From JBBECF01 sp040881945 (GTDB taxonomy: Bacteria > Pseudomonadota > Alphaproteobacteria > Dongiales > Dongiaceae): DNA of 16,772 bases. The DNA lies in assembly GCA_040881945.1 (NCBI GenBank), contig JBBECF010000155.1:1-16772 (forward strand), given 5' to 3'. The notes under the pieces were generated by a model. The model was given only the letters and a program-made list of their open reading frames with translations. It made no database searches and was not told where the DNA came from. This document shows positions 1-6,140 of this stretch, piece after piece (within the stretch, counting starts at the first letter, position 1; each line of letters begins with the position of its first letter). The position numbers and the translations under genes were made by a program.

Positions 1-536
1 CGCGCATGAATTTCTCCTCGCCTTACGTCGATTTGCCGCACCGCCTGACGGTGCGCGAGAACCTCACGGTCTACGCCCATCTCTACGGCCTGCCGGACAC
101 GCGCCGGCGCGTCGCGCAGGTGGCCGACGACCTCGCCATCGCCGATCTCCTGGGGCGGCGCACCGGCGGCCTGTCGGCCGGCCAGAAGACGCGCGTGGCG
201 CTCGCCAAGGCGCTGCTCAACCGGCCGGCGGTGCTGCTGCTCGACGAGCCGAGCGCCTCGCTCGATCCCGACACCGCCGACTGGGTGCGCGGTTATCTGG
301 AAAGCTACCGCGACGGCAACGGCGCGGCGATCCTGCTCGCCTCGCACAACATGGCCGAGGTCGAGCGGCTGTGCGACGACGTGTTGATCATGCGCCGCGG
401 CCGCATCGTCGATCGCGGGCCGCCGGCCGGGCTGATACGCCGCTACGGCCGGCACACGCTCGAGGAGGTGTTTCTCGACGTCGCGCGCGAGCGGCCCGGG
501 GTCGGGGGGAGCGCCTTCGAGGCAGCCGCGCCGTGA
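1..536 (+). CDS. ABC transporter ATP-binding protein (5' end outside window)
   Basis: This is the C-terminal part of an ABC ATPase that would power the membrane protein encoded directly downstream. The reading frame is open from base 3, so the Walker A loop and the true start lie outside the window. Visible in order are LPHRLTVREN (the region after the Q-loop), the ABC signature LSAGQ, Walker B VLLLDEP, the D-loop SASLD and the H-loop histidine in LLASHN. A short C-terminal tail of about 45 residues follows. Its stop codon overlaps the permease start as GTGA, so the two are translationally coupled. The family fits ABC-2 type exporters of the drug, polysaccharide or lipid class, and the substrate cannot be told. 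The stretch before LPHRLT reads MNFSSPYVD and shows no glutamine where the Q-loop residue is expected. Confidence 0.9.
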   Translation, partial: RMNFSSPYVDLPHRLTVRENLTVYAHLYGLPDTRRRVAQVADDLAIADLLGRRTGGLSAGQKTRVALAKALLNRPAVLLLDEPSASLDPDTADWVRGYLESYRDGNGAAILLASHNMAEVERLCDDVLIMRRGRIVDRGPPAGLIRRYGRHTLEEVFLDVARERPGVGGSAFEAAAP

Positions 537-1339
537 CCGCCGGCCGGCTGTCGGCCCGGCGCATCGGCGCCATGATCCTGCGCCACCTCTATGTGCTGCG
601 CGGCTCGTGGCCGCGGCTGGCCGAGCTCGCCTACTGGCCGACCATGCAGATGATCGTCTGGGGCTTCATCACCCAGTTCTTCGCCACGCACAGCACATGG
701 GTGGCGCAGGCGTTCGGCGTGCTGCTCGCGGCGGTGCTGCTGTGGGACGTGTTGTTCCGCGGCCAGCTCGGTTTCTCGATCTCGTTCCTCGAGGAGATGT
801 GGGCGCGCAATCTCGGCAACCTGTTCGTCAGCCCGTTGCGGCCCATCGAGCACGTGCTGTCGATGACCGCGATGGGCCTGATCCGCACCGTGATCGGAGT
901 CGCCCCGGCGGCCCTGCTCGCCATCCCGCTCTACCACTATTCGGTGTTCGAGCTCGGCTGGCCGCTGATCGCCTTCTTCGTCAATTTGCAGGTCATGGGC
1001 TGGGCCGTCGGCATGATGGTGACCGCGCTGATCCTGCGCTACGGTCTCGGCGCCGAGAACCTGGCCTGGTTCGTGATCTTCATGCTGGCCCCGGTGAGCG
1101 CCGTCTATTACCCGGTGACGGTGCTGCCCGGCTGGTTGCAAGCGGTCGCCTGGGCGCTGCCCTCGACCCATGTGTTCGAGGGCATGCGCGCCGCGCTGAT
1201 CGAGGGGACGTTCCGCGGCGATCTGCTGGTCAACGCCGCGCTTCTCAATCTCGTCTATCTCGGCCTCGGCGTCGCCGTCTATCTGTTCGCGTTCGACCGC
1301 GCGCGCCGGCGCGGGCTGCTGTTGCAGATGGGCGAATAG
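533..1339 (+). CDS. ABC-2 type transporter permease
   Basis: This is an integral membrane partner of the ATPase encoded just upstream, together forming an ABC-2 exporter. GTG at 533 is chosen as start because it overlaps the upstream stop by four bases (GTGA) and gives 268 residues, a normal length for the family. ATG at 572 is the alternative. About six hydrophobic segments are visible: around residues 33-50, 60-80, 110-140, 145-175, 180-205 and 235-260. The PVSAVYYPVTVLPGWLQ stretch followed by LPSTHVFEGMR is typical of ABC-2 (NodJ/DrrB-like) permeases. The short N-terminal arginine-rich part is probably cytoplasmic. The exported substrate is unknown. Confidence 0.88.
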   Translation: MTAGRLSARRIGAMILRHLYVLRGSWPRLAELAYWPTMQMIVWGFITQFFATHSTWVAQAFGVLLAAVLLWDVLFRGQLGFSISFLEEMWARNLGNLFVSPLRPIEHVLSMTAMGLIRTVIGVAPAALLAIPLYHYSVFELGWPLIAFFVNLQVMGWAVGMMVTALILRYGLGAENLAWFVIFMLAPVSAVYYPVTVLPGWLQAVAWALPSTHVFEGMRAALIEGTFRGDLLVNAALLNLVYLGLGVAVYLFAFDRARRRGLLLQMGE

Positions 1340-1355
1340 GGGCGGGATTCAACCT
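1333..1355 (+). repeat. Left arm of 23-bp inverted repeat
   Basis: Starts inside the last codons of the permease gene, includes its TAG stop and runs 16 bases beyond it. The reverse complement of 2280-2302 matches it at 21 of 23 positions. The core is TAGGGGCGGG followed by TTCAACCT with one variable base between. The repeat encloses the whole convergent intergenic region. Confidence 0.75.
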
Positions 1356-1378
1356 AGACACGGCAGTTAGGTTATGTT

Positions 1379-1397
1379 GCGGCGCTCGACGCGCCGC
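1379..1397. other. Perfect hairpin after the ABC permease gene
   Basis: A 7-bp stem GCGGCGC / GCGCCGC with a 5-nt loop lies 40 bases past the permease stop. It could end transcription of the ABC operon, but it is followed by TCCCTCCC and not a T-run, so a classical intrinsic terminator is unlikely. Confidence 0.4.
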
Positions 1398-1486
1398 TCC
1401 CTCCCGCGCCCCGCGCGCCGCCCGTCCGGCGGCATCTCCGGCGAGAGGGAAAAAAACGAGCGATGAACCCCATACGCAGCGGGGAA

Positions 1487-1504
1487 GCGACATCCGAATG
1501 TCGC
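1487..1504. other. Perfect 7-bp hairpin
   Basis: GCGACAT, a CCGA loop and ATGTCGC form a perfect 7-bp stem with a tetraloop. It lies within the candidate minus-strand RNA, just upstream of its T-run. Confidence 0.5.
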
Positions 1505-1680
1505 AAATAGGCAAGTAACGGCCGGCCGAGTTGCCGTCGGAAACACTTGTTGGATCAAGGCCTTGACCGGACCTCCGGCGAGCGTCCGGCGGGAATCCAA
1601 CAACGGGGGGCGAACACCCGGCGGCGGCGCCTAGAGGCACCGGCACATCGCGACCGATAAACAATTTCAAACAGCGAGTT

Positions 1681-1700
1681 CCCCGGACCCTCGTCCGGGG
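1681..1700. other. Perfect 8-bp hairpin
   Basis: CCCCGGAC and GTCCGGGG form a perfect 8-bp stem around a CCTC loop. On the minus strand it falls near the 5' end of the candidate non-coding RNA. Confidence 0.5.
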
Positions 1701-1770
1701 CCGGCGGCGGCCTCCAGCGGCCGGCGGCGCAACGAACCGCACGGCCGGCCAGGGCCAGACCACCGCACCC

Positions 1771-1799
1771 AGGATAGGAACATTTTCCGGGAGTGTCAA
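1771..1799 (-). promoter_or_regulatory. Near-consensus sigma-70 promoter, leftward
   Basis: Minus strand: TTGACA (1799-1794), a 17-bp spacer, then TATCCT (1776-1771). The -35 is perfect and the spacing optimal. No protein-coding start with a ribosome binding site follows, so it points to an untranslated RNA. Confidence 0.55.
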
Positions 1800-1813
1800 C
1801 GCTGCCGAGGGGC

Positions 1814-1910
1814 GGGCGGCGTGCGCCGCCCTTCGACGGCGGCCCCTCCATTCCCCCCCCCGTTGGGGGGGGGTGGGTTGGGGTGGGGTAACGATCCCGC
1901 GACGGGATCG
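1814..1910. repeat. Cluster of extragenic palindromes
   Basis: Three hairpins lie close together: a GGGCGGC/GCCGCCC stem (1814-1830), a nine-C/nine-G stem (1853-1861 with 1865-1873) followed by a G-rich GGGTTGGGGTGGGG tail, and a CGATCCC/GGGATCG stem (1892-1910). The G-tract palindrome plus tail recurs in opposite orientation at 2176-2210. That arrangement is typical of dispersed extragenic repeats in G+C-rich proteobacteria. Confidence 0.5.
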
Positions 1911-2175
1911 CCATGGCGAGCCCTCGGCGTTACGTCACTTCCAGCATTCGAGAAGCACGGTGAACCGCCGCGCCCGCTCGCCGACATCGGCGGCGTCGAG
2001 GGCATCGATCCCGCCCTTCGAGGCGCCATGTTAGGAACTCTATCACAGGCCCGGTGCGTCCGGGTAGAGCCACGCCAACGGTTCTTCCAGCCCGAACCGA
2101 CACGAGTCGGCGTCCGGTCGTCCATCGCGGAGCGAACCGGAACATTTCGCCGGCAAGAGCGCGCGATCCGCCGGC

Positions 2176-2210
2176 CCCCACCCCACCCTCCCCCGCCTCG
2201 CGGGGGAGGG
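2176..2210. repeat. Extragenic palindrome, inverted copy
   Basis: An 11-bp perfect stem with a 3-nt loop (2186-2196 with 2200-2210; arms CCCTCCCCCGC and GCGGGGGAGGG), preceded by CCCCACCCCA. It is the opposite-strand version of the palindrome with G-rich tail at 1853-1890. It could also act as a bidirectional transcription barrier between the converging genes. Confidence 0.5.
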
Positions 2211-2279
2211 AGAAGCCGCGGGTCCGTCCGATTTTGCGCGGGCTTGCGGCGGCTTGCGGTCCGTGCGCGACTGACCGAC

Positions 2280-2302
2280 AGGTTGAAACCCGCCCCTAAT
2301 CG
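2280..2302 (-). repeat. Right arm of 23-bp inverted repeat
   Basis: Reverse-complement partner of 1333-1355 (21 of 23 positions). Read on the minus strand it covers the last codons and TAG stop of cobT and continues 16 bases past it, exactly as the left arm does for the permease gene. Confidence 0.75.
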
Positions 2303-3177
2303 ACCTTGCCGCTGACGCCGGCCTCGTGGAACGTGGCCATGCCGGTGTGGCAGGCGACGGCGGCCTTGAGGATCGGGATGGCGAGCGCCGCGCCCGAGGC
2401 CTCGCCGAGGCGCATGCCGAGGTCGAGGAGCGGCGCCTTGCCGAGGCGCTCGAGCAGCCGCCGGTGGCCGGGCTCGGCCGACACATGGGCGACGACGCAG
2501 TGGTCGAGGGCGCGCGCGTCGGCGGCGAACAGCACCGCGGCGGCGGCGGTGCAGGCGAAGCCGTCGAGGAGGACGGGCGTGCGCGCCAGCCGCGCCGCCA
2601 GGATCGCGCCGCAGATCGCCGCCAGCTCCTGGCCGCCGAGCCGGCGCAGCGTCTCGAGCGGGTCGCCCGCCCCGGCGTGGCGCGCCACGCCGGCCGCGAC
2701 CGCCGCGGTCTTGCGCGCCAGGGCCGCGCCCGCGACGCCCGTGCCGGGCCCCACCCAGTCCGCCGCCGTGGCCCCGAACAGCGCGCAGCACAGCGCCGCG
2801 GCGCTGGTCGTGTTGCCGATCCCCATCTCGCCGAGGCAGAGCAGGTCGAGGCCCGGTTCGACCGCCATCATGCCGTAGGCGGCGGCGCGCGCGCAGTCGC
2901 CTTCGGACATCGCCGGCTCGACGGTGAAATCGGCGGTCGGCCGGTCGAGCGACATTTCNNNNNNNNNNNNNNNNNNNNNNNNNNNNNNNNNNNNNNNNNN
3001 NNNNNNNNNNNNNNNNNNNNNNNNNNNNNNNNNNNNNNNNNNNNNNNNNNNNNNNNNNGGCTTGGTCAGCGCCGCCTCGCGCGTCGCCGCGAGGGATCGC
3101 GCCTCGAGGTCGGGGCCGGGCAGCGCGGCGAGCAGGGCGCGAATCTCGGCGAGCGAGGCGATGGGGCGGTCGGGCAT
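2296..3177 (-). CDS. cobT: Nicotinate-nucleotide:dimethylbenzimidazole phosphoribosyltransferase, interrupted by assembly gap
   Basis: CobT transfers phosphoribose from nicotinate mononucleotide to the lower-ligand base, giving alpha-ribazole phosphate for the cobalamin nucleotide loop. The first 39 residues (MPDRPIASLAEIRALL to REAALTK) and the last 220 (from EMSLDRPTADF) are visible. Between them lie 100 N. The C-terminal half has GEMGIGNTTSAAA, VGPGTG, LLDGFACTAAA, HVSAEPGH and LGEASGAALA. The glutamate in that last motif corresponds to the catalytic base known from Salmonella CobT. Visible residues total 259 against about 340 for the family, so the gap is probably longer than 100 bases. 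The frame on both sides agrees with 100 N only by chance. The gene is divergent from cobS with a 99-bp shared regulatory region. Confidence 0.92.
   Translation of the reverse strand: MPDRPIASLAEIRALLAALPGPDLEARSLAATREAALTKXXXXXXXXXXXXXXXXXXXXXXXXXXXXXXXXXXEMSLDRPTADFTVEPAMSEGDCARAAAYGMMAVEPGLDLLCLGEMGIGNTTSAAALCCALFGATAADWVGPGTGVAGAALARKTAAVAAGVARHAGAGDPLETLRRLGGQELAAICGAILAARLARTPVLLDGFACTAAAAVLFAADARALDHCVVAHVSAEPGHRRLLERLGKAPLLDLGMRLGEASGAALAIPILKAAVACHTGMATFHEAGVSGKVD
2959..3058. other. Assembly gap (100 N) inside cobT
   Basis: Exactly 100 N, the usual placeholder for a gap of unknown size. It removes the cobT region that normally carries PPGSLG and GNHG-type motifs. Confidence 0.97.
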
Positions 3178-3186
3178 CGGGGTCTC

Positions 3187-3216
3187 CGGAAAGCGGCGGC
3201 CGGCCGCGGCTTTCCG
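3187..3216. promoter_or_regulatory. Dyad-symmetric candidate operator, cobT-cobS
   Basis: A 30-bp near-perfect dyad (28 of 30 positions symmetric) with outer half-sites CGGAAAGC and GCTTTCCG and a GGCCGGCC centre. It lies in the divergent cobT/cobS region and overlaps the proposed -35 of cobS. A third half-site CGGAAAGC occurs in direct orientation just upstream of the cobS start (about 3258). The binding protein is unknown. Confidence 0.4.
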
Positions 3217-3239
3217 CCGGCGCGCAACTGTCCTATAAC
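3211..3239 (+). promoter_or_regulatory. Candidate cobS promoter
   Basis: TATAAC at 3234-3239 is a good -10. The 17-bp-spaced -35 position reads TTTCCG, a poor match that lies inside the dyad. It would give a leader of about 30 nt before ATG 3277. Confidence 0.4.
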
Positions 3240-3276
3240 CGGGGCGCCCTTGACCAGCGGAAAGCGCGCGCACCCG

Positions 3277-4065
3277 ATGTACGACTCCGATCCCGACCGC
3301 CCGTCCGCCGCCACCTTCGCGCGCGAGGCATTCGCCGACTGGCGGGCCGACTTCCTGGCGGCCGTGCAGTTCCTCACCCGCCTGCCGGCGCCGGGCGGCA
3401 GCGGGTTGCCGCGCGGCTTGCGCGCCTTCCCCCTGGCCGGCCTCGCGGTCGGGCTGGCCGGCGCGCTGGTGCTGGGGCTCGCCCATGCGGTTGGGCTGCC
3501 CGCCGCGCCGGCCGCGGTTTTGGCGGTCGCCGCCACGATCCTGTTTACCGGCGCGCTGCACGAGGACGGCCTGGCCGACATGGCCGACGGCTTCGGCGCC
3601 GGCGGCGGCCGCGAGCGCAAGCTGGCGATCATGCGCGACAGCCGCACCGGCGTTTACGGCGCGTTGGCGCTGATTCTGTCGGTGGCGGCGCGCGTCGCCG
3701 TCTTGACGGCGCTGCCGGCGCCGGTGGCGGCCGCCGCGTTGATCGCCGCCCACGCCGCGTCGCGCGCCGCCCTGCCGGCGGCGATGTGGCGCGAGACGCC
3801 GGCGCGCGATGACGGCCTCGCCGTCGCGGCCGGCCGGCCGCAGAACGAGGCGGTGCTGTGGAGCGTCGGCCTCGGCGCCGCGATCGCGCTGGTCGCCCTG
3901 GGGCCGGCGACGGGGGCGGTCGCGCTCGCCGCCGCCGGCGCCGCCGCCTACGCCGTGCTGCGGCTGGCGCGGCGGCAGATCGGCGGCTATACCGGCGACG
4001 TGCTGGGCGGCGTGCAGCAGGCGGCGGAGATCGCCGTCCTGTTCGTCGTCGCCGCGCGCGCCTGA
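3277..4065 (+). CDS. cobS: Adenosylcobinamide-GDP ribazoletransferase (cobalamin synthase)
   Basis: CobS joins adenosylcobinamide-GDP to alpha-ribazole (or its phosphate) at the inner membrane, the step that closes the cobalamin nucleotide loop. The 262-residue protein starts at ATG 3277 and has a polar N-terminus, AVQFLTRLPAP, then several hydrophobic segments. The family's acidic motif is clear: GALHEDGLADMADGFG, followed by RKLAIMRDSRTGVYGAL. Near the C-terminus is IGGYTGDVLGG, another conserved CobS block. The CobC-like phosphatase gene follows after 14 bases, so they form one operon. cobT is transcribed divergently. Length and motif order are normal. Confidence 0.95.
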   Translation: MYDSDPDRPSAATFAREAFADWRADFLAAVQFLTRLPAPGGSGLPRGLRAFPLAGLAVGLAGALVLGLAHAVGLPAAPAAVLAVAATILFTGALHEDGLADMADGFGAGGGRERKLAIMRDSRTGVYGALALILSVAARVAVLTALPAPVAAAALIAAHAASRAALPAAMWRETPARDDGLAVAAGRPQNEAVLWSVGLGAAIALVALGPATGAVALAAAGAAAYAVLRLARRQIGGYTGDVLGGVQQAAEIAVLFVVAARA

Positions 4066-4079
4066 CGGGCACCCCGGCG

Positions 4080-4745
4080 ATGACGGCGACGGTCACGCGC
4101 TGGTGGTGGGTACGGCACGCGCCGGTGACCGCCAATGACGGCCGCATCTACGGCCATGACGATCTGCCGGCCGACTGCTCGGACGGCGCCGTGTTCGCCG
4201 CCCTTGCCGCCCTGCTGCCGACGGACGCCGTCTGGGTGACCAGCCACCTCGGCCGCACCCGCCAGACCGCGGCGGCGATCGGCGCGGCGCAAGGCGCGGC
4301 GAACTGCGTGCCGCCGGCGCTCGTCGAGCCCGACCTCGCCGAGCAGCATTTCGGCGACTGGCAGGGCCTGACCCTGGCCGAGCTCGGCCGGCGCCGCGCC
4401 GGTGCCCTGCACCGCTTCTGGTTGGCGCCGGCGCACGAGGCGCCGCCCGGCGGCGAGAGCTTCGAGGGCGTGGTGGTACGGGTGGCGGCGGCGGTCGAGC
4501 GCCTGACCGCCGCGCATCGCGGCCGCGACATCGTCGCCATCGCCCATGGCGGTTCGATCCGCGCGGCGCTGGCGGTGGCGCTCGAGCTGCCGCCCGAGCG
4601 CGCGCTCGCCTTCGCCATCGACAACTGCTCGCTCACCCGCCTCGACCATATCGACGCGCCGGAGGCCGACGCCGCTTCGTTCCGCGGGCCCCGGCAAAGC
4701 TGGCGCGTGGCCGCCGTCAACCTGCGGCCCGGCGCGCCGCCCTAA
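4080..4745 (+). CDS. cobC: Histidine phosphatase, alpha-ribazole phosphatase-like (CobC type)
   Basis: A 221-residue member of the histidine phosphatase (phosphoglycerate-mutase-like) superfamily. The catalytic motif is VRHAPVT near residues 11-17, with Arg12-His13. HAPV instead of HGE/HGQ is common in this branch. Other conserved parts are SHLGRTRQTA, the EQHFGDWQG block and the second histidine in IAHGGSIR. Its place directly behind cobS suggests dephosphorylation of alpha-ribazole 5'-phosphate (or adenosylcobalamin 5'-phosphate) in nucleotide-loop assembly. The symbol rests on context, since sequence alone does not separate CobC from other small-molecule phosphatases. The name cobC is also used for an unrelated decarboxylase in some nomenclatures. 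ATG 4080 has only a weak upstream purine signal. Confidence 0.82.
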   Translation: MTATVTRWWWVRHAPVTANDGRIYGHDDLPADCSDGAVFAALAALLPTDAVWVTSHLGRTRQTAAAIGAAQGAANCVPPALVEPDLAEQHFGDWQGLTLAELGRRRAGALHRFWLAPAHEAPPGGESFEGVVVRVAAAVERLTAAHRGRDIVAIAHGGSIRAALAVALELPPERALAFAIDNCSLTRLDHIDAPEADAASFRGPRQSWRVAAVNLRPGAPP

Positions 4746-4747
4746 AT

Positions 4748-4776
4748 TTGCCAAAGTTGCGCGTTGTGGTTATGAA
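4748..4776 (+). promoter_or_regulatory. Sigma-70-like promoter for the SYLF gene
   Basis: TTGCCA (4748-4753), a 17-bp spacer and TATGAA (4771-4776) directly after the cobC stop. The SYLF gene at 4816 follows with a GGAGG ribosome binding site at 4803-4807, so transcription probably restarts here, independently of the cobalamin operon. Confidence 0.5.
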
Positions 4777-4815
4777 TGGCACCGCATTCCCCATTCAAAT
4801 CCGGAGGCTGGGATC

Positions 4816-5496
4816 ATGGCTTCGACCAGACCCGTTCTTGCCTGCCTGTTCGCAGTGCTGCTGGGCGTCGTCGACGCGCGGCCGGCCGCGGCATTGTCGG
4901 GCCAGCAGGAACTGATCGACAAATCGCGCATCACCTTCGACAAGCTGATCACCCATGAGGAATTGACCGAACTGCCGAATTACGTGCGCCAGGCGAAGGC
5001 GTTGCTGATCTTTCCGAGCCTGATCAAGGGCGGGTTCATCATCGGCGGCGAGGGCGGCACCGGCGTCCTGGTCGTGCGCGACGCGACGCGCGGCTGGAGC
5101 GACCCGGCGTTCTACACGCTGGCCGCCGGCAGTATCGGCCTGCAGATCGGCGGCCAGGTGTCCGAGGTCGTCTTCACGATCATGAGCGAAAACGCCCTCA
5201 ACGCGGTCCTCGACAACCAGATGAAGTTCGGCGGCGACGTCAGCATCGCCGCCGGCCCGCTCGGCAAGACCCTCGAGGCCTCGACGACGACGAACCTGGA
5301 GGCGGACGTCTATTCCTTCGGCAAGACCGCCGGGCTTTTCGGCGGCGTCTCCTTCGAGGGCGCCGGCATCCTCAAGCGCGACAGTTGGAACGAGGGTTAT
5401 TACGGCGCCGGCGCCACGCCCTACGCCATCGTGATCGAGCGCAAATTCACCAACCCGAACACCCAGGCCCTGCGCGACGCGCTGGCGCCGTACTGA
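4816..5496 (+). CDS. Secreted SYLF/YSC84-domain protein
   Basis: A 226-residue protein of the SYLF (Ysc84) family, associated with lipid binding. ATG 4816 is preceded by GGAGG eight bases upstream. The first 25 or so residues form a signal peptide (basic start, VLACLFAVLLGVV, then ARPAAA as a likely cleavage site), so it should be periplasmic. The domain shows VRQAKALLIFPSLIKGGFIIGGEGGTGVLV, an FTIMSE block and the glycine-rich PLG-K and YSFGKTAGLFGGVSFEGAGI segments. Bacterial members are poorly understood. It has its own promoter and lies 16 bases before the SCO1-like gene, so the two may be cotranscribed. Confidence 0.88.
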   Translation: MASTRPVLACLFAVLLGVVDARPAAALSGQQELIDKSRITFDKLITHEELTELPNYVRQAKALLIFPSLIKGGFIIGGEGGTGVLVVRDATRGWSDPAFYTLAAGSIGLQIGGQVSEVVFTIMSENALNAVLDNQMKFGGDVSIAAGPLGKTLEASTTTNLEADVYSFGKTAGLFGGVSFEGAGILKRDSWNEGYYGAGATPYAIVIERKFTNPNTQALRDALAPY

Positions 5497-5512
5497 GCGC
5501 CGGCGGCGAGCG

Positions 5513-6130
5513 ATGCATCGCCTTCTGCCGCAGACGCGCCTCGCCCGCGTCGCCGTCGCCGTCAGCGTGGCGCTGACGCTGGCCGTGCTGGCCCTCGCCG
5601 GTTGGCAAATGCAGCGCCGGCCGACGGCGCCGGAGGGCGGCGCCGGCACGGCGATGATCGGCGGCCCGTTCCGTCTCACCGACCAGTTCGGGGTTGTGCG
5701 CACCGAGGCCGATTTCCGCGGACGGTTCATGCTGTTGTTCTTCGGATTCAGCTATTGCCCGGACGTCTGCCCGACCGTGTTGCAGACGATGAACACGGCG
5801 CTCGACGAGCTGGGGCCGGCGGGCGAGCGGGTCGCGCCGATCTTCATCACCATCGACCCGGCGCGCGACACCGTGGAGCGGCTGCACGCCTATGCGGCGA
5901 ATTTCCATCCGCGCCTGGTTGCGCTGACCGGCAGCGCCGACGAGATCGCCGCCGTCGCCCGGGCCTATCGGGTCTATTATGCCCGGGCCGGGGATGACGC
6001 GTCCGGGGACTACGACATGGACCATACCTCGATCGTCTATCTGATGGGGCCGGACGGCGCCTATGTCAGCCATTTCACCCATGAGACGCCGATCGAGGAA
6101 ATCATCGAGGCGATCCGCAAACGCCTCTGA
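5513..6130 (+). CDS. SCO1/SenC family copper chaperone
   Basis: A 205-residue membrane-anchored thioredoxin-fold protein of the SCO/PrrC type, which delivers copper to the CuA site of cytochrome c oxidase or acts as a thiol reductase on it. An N-terminal transmembrane anchor (about residues 11-31) is followed by GGPFRLTDQFG, the copper motif CPDVCP with Cys82 and Cys86, the TIDPARDT block, and the third ligand His171 in DMDHTS. All three copper ligands are present, so it is probably functional. It starts 16 bases after the SYLF gene stop and ends 10 bases before the YcgN-type gene. No oxidase gene lies in the window. Confidence 0.93.
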   Translation: MHRLLPQTRLARVAVAVSVALTLAVLALAGWQMQRRPTAPEGGAGTAMIGGPFRLTDQFGVVRTEADFRGRFMLLFFGFSYCPDVCPTVLQTMNTALDELGPAGERVAPIFITIDPARDTVERLHAYAANFHPRLVALTGSADEIAAVARAYRVYYARAGDDASGDYDMDHTSIVYLMGPDGAYVSHFTHETPIEEIIEAIRKRL

Positions 6131-6140
6131 GCAGCGGTCC

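Larger units (their letters stand above)
1450..1764 (-). ncRNA. Candidate structured non-coding RNA (unassigned)
   Basis: No protein gene is convincing here, yet the minus strand has a near-consensus promoter at 1799-1771 and a run of seven T at 1456-1450. A transcript of about 315 nt would start near 1764. Its body can fold into a long irregular hairpin. TTGTTGGAT (near 1600-1592) pairs with ATCCAACAA (near 1556-1548), GTCCGG pairs with CCGGAC inside that, and GTCGCGA pairs with TTGCGAC further out. A second perfect 7-bp hairpin sits at 1487-1504. A closing stem, bulges and a terminal hairpin recall 6S RNA in outline, but I do not recognise conserved 6S, RNase P, SRP or tmRNA sequence. The hairpin nearest the T-run is weak (CCCC/GGGG), so the 3' end is uncertain. 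Confidence 0.35.

Noticed and set aside
1463..1510. 15-codon plus-strand frame (MNPIRSGEATSECRK) with a purine-rich leader
   Set aside because: The purine run is about 13 bases from the ATG, the peptide is very short, and the frame overlaps a perfect hairpin, which explains the sequence better.
3178..3276. Cobalamin riboswitch upstream of cobS or cobT
   Set aside because: The spacer is too short and lacks the B12-box GCCACTG and the other conserved elements. None was seen in 1340-2295 either.
2296..3753. Extension of the cobT frame to 485 codons
   Set aside because: Everything upstream of MPDRPIASLAEIR is antisense to cobS and has low-complexity composition. ATG 3177 gives the normal CobT start.
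4551..4560. GGTTCGATCC, a tRNA T-arm-like string
   Set aside because: It lies inside the histidine phosphatase gene, and no cloverleaf or acceptor stem can be drawn around it.
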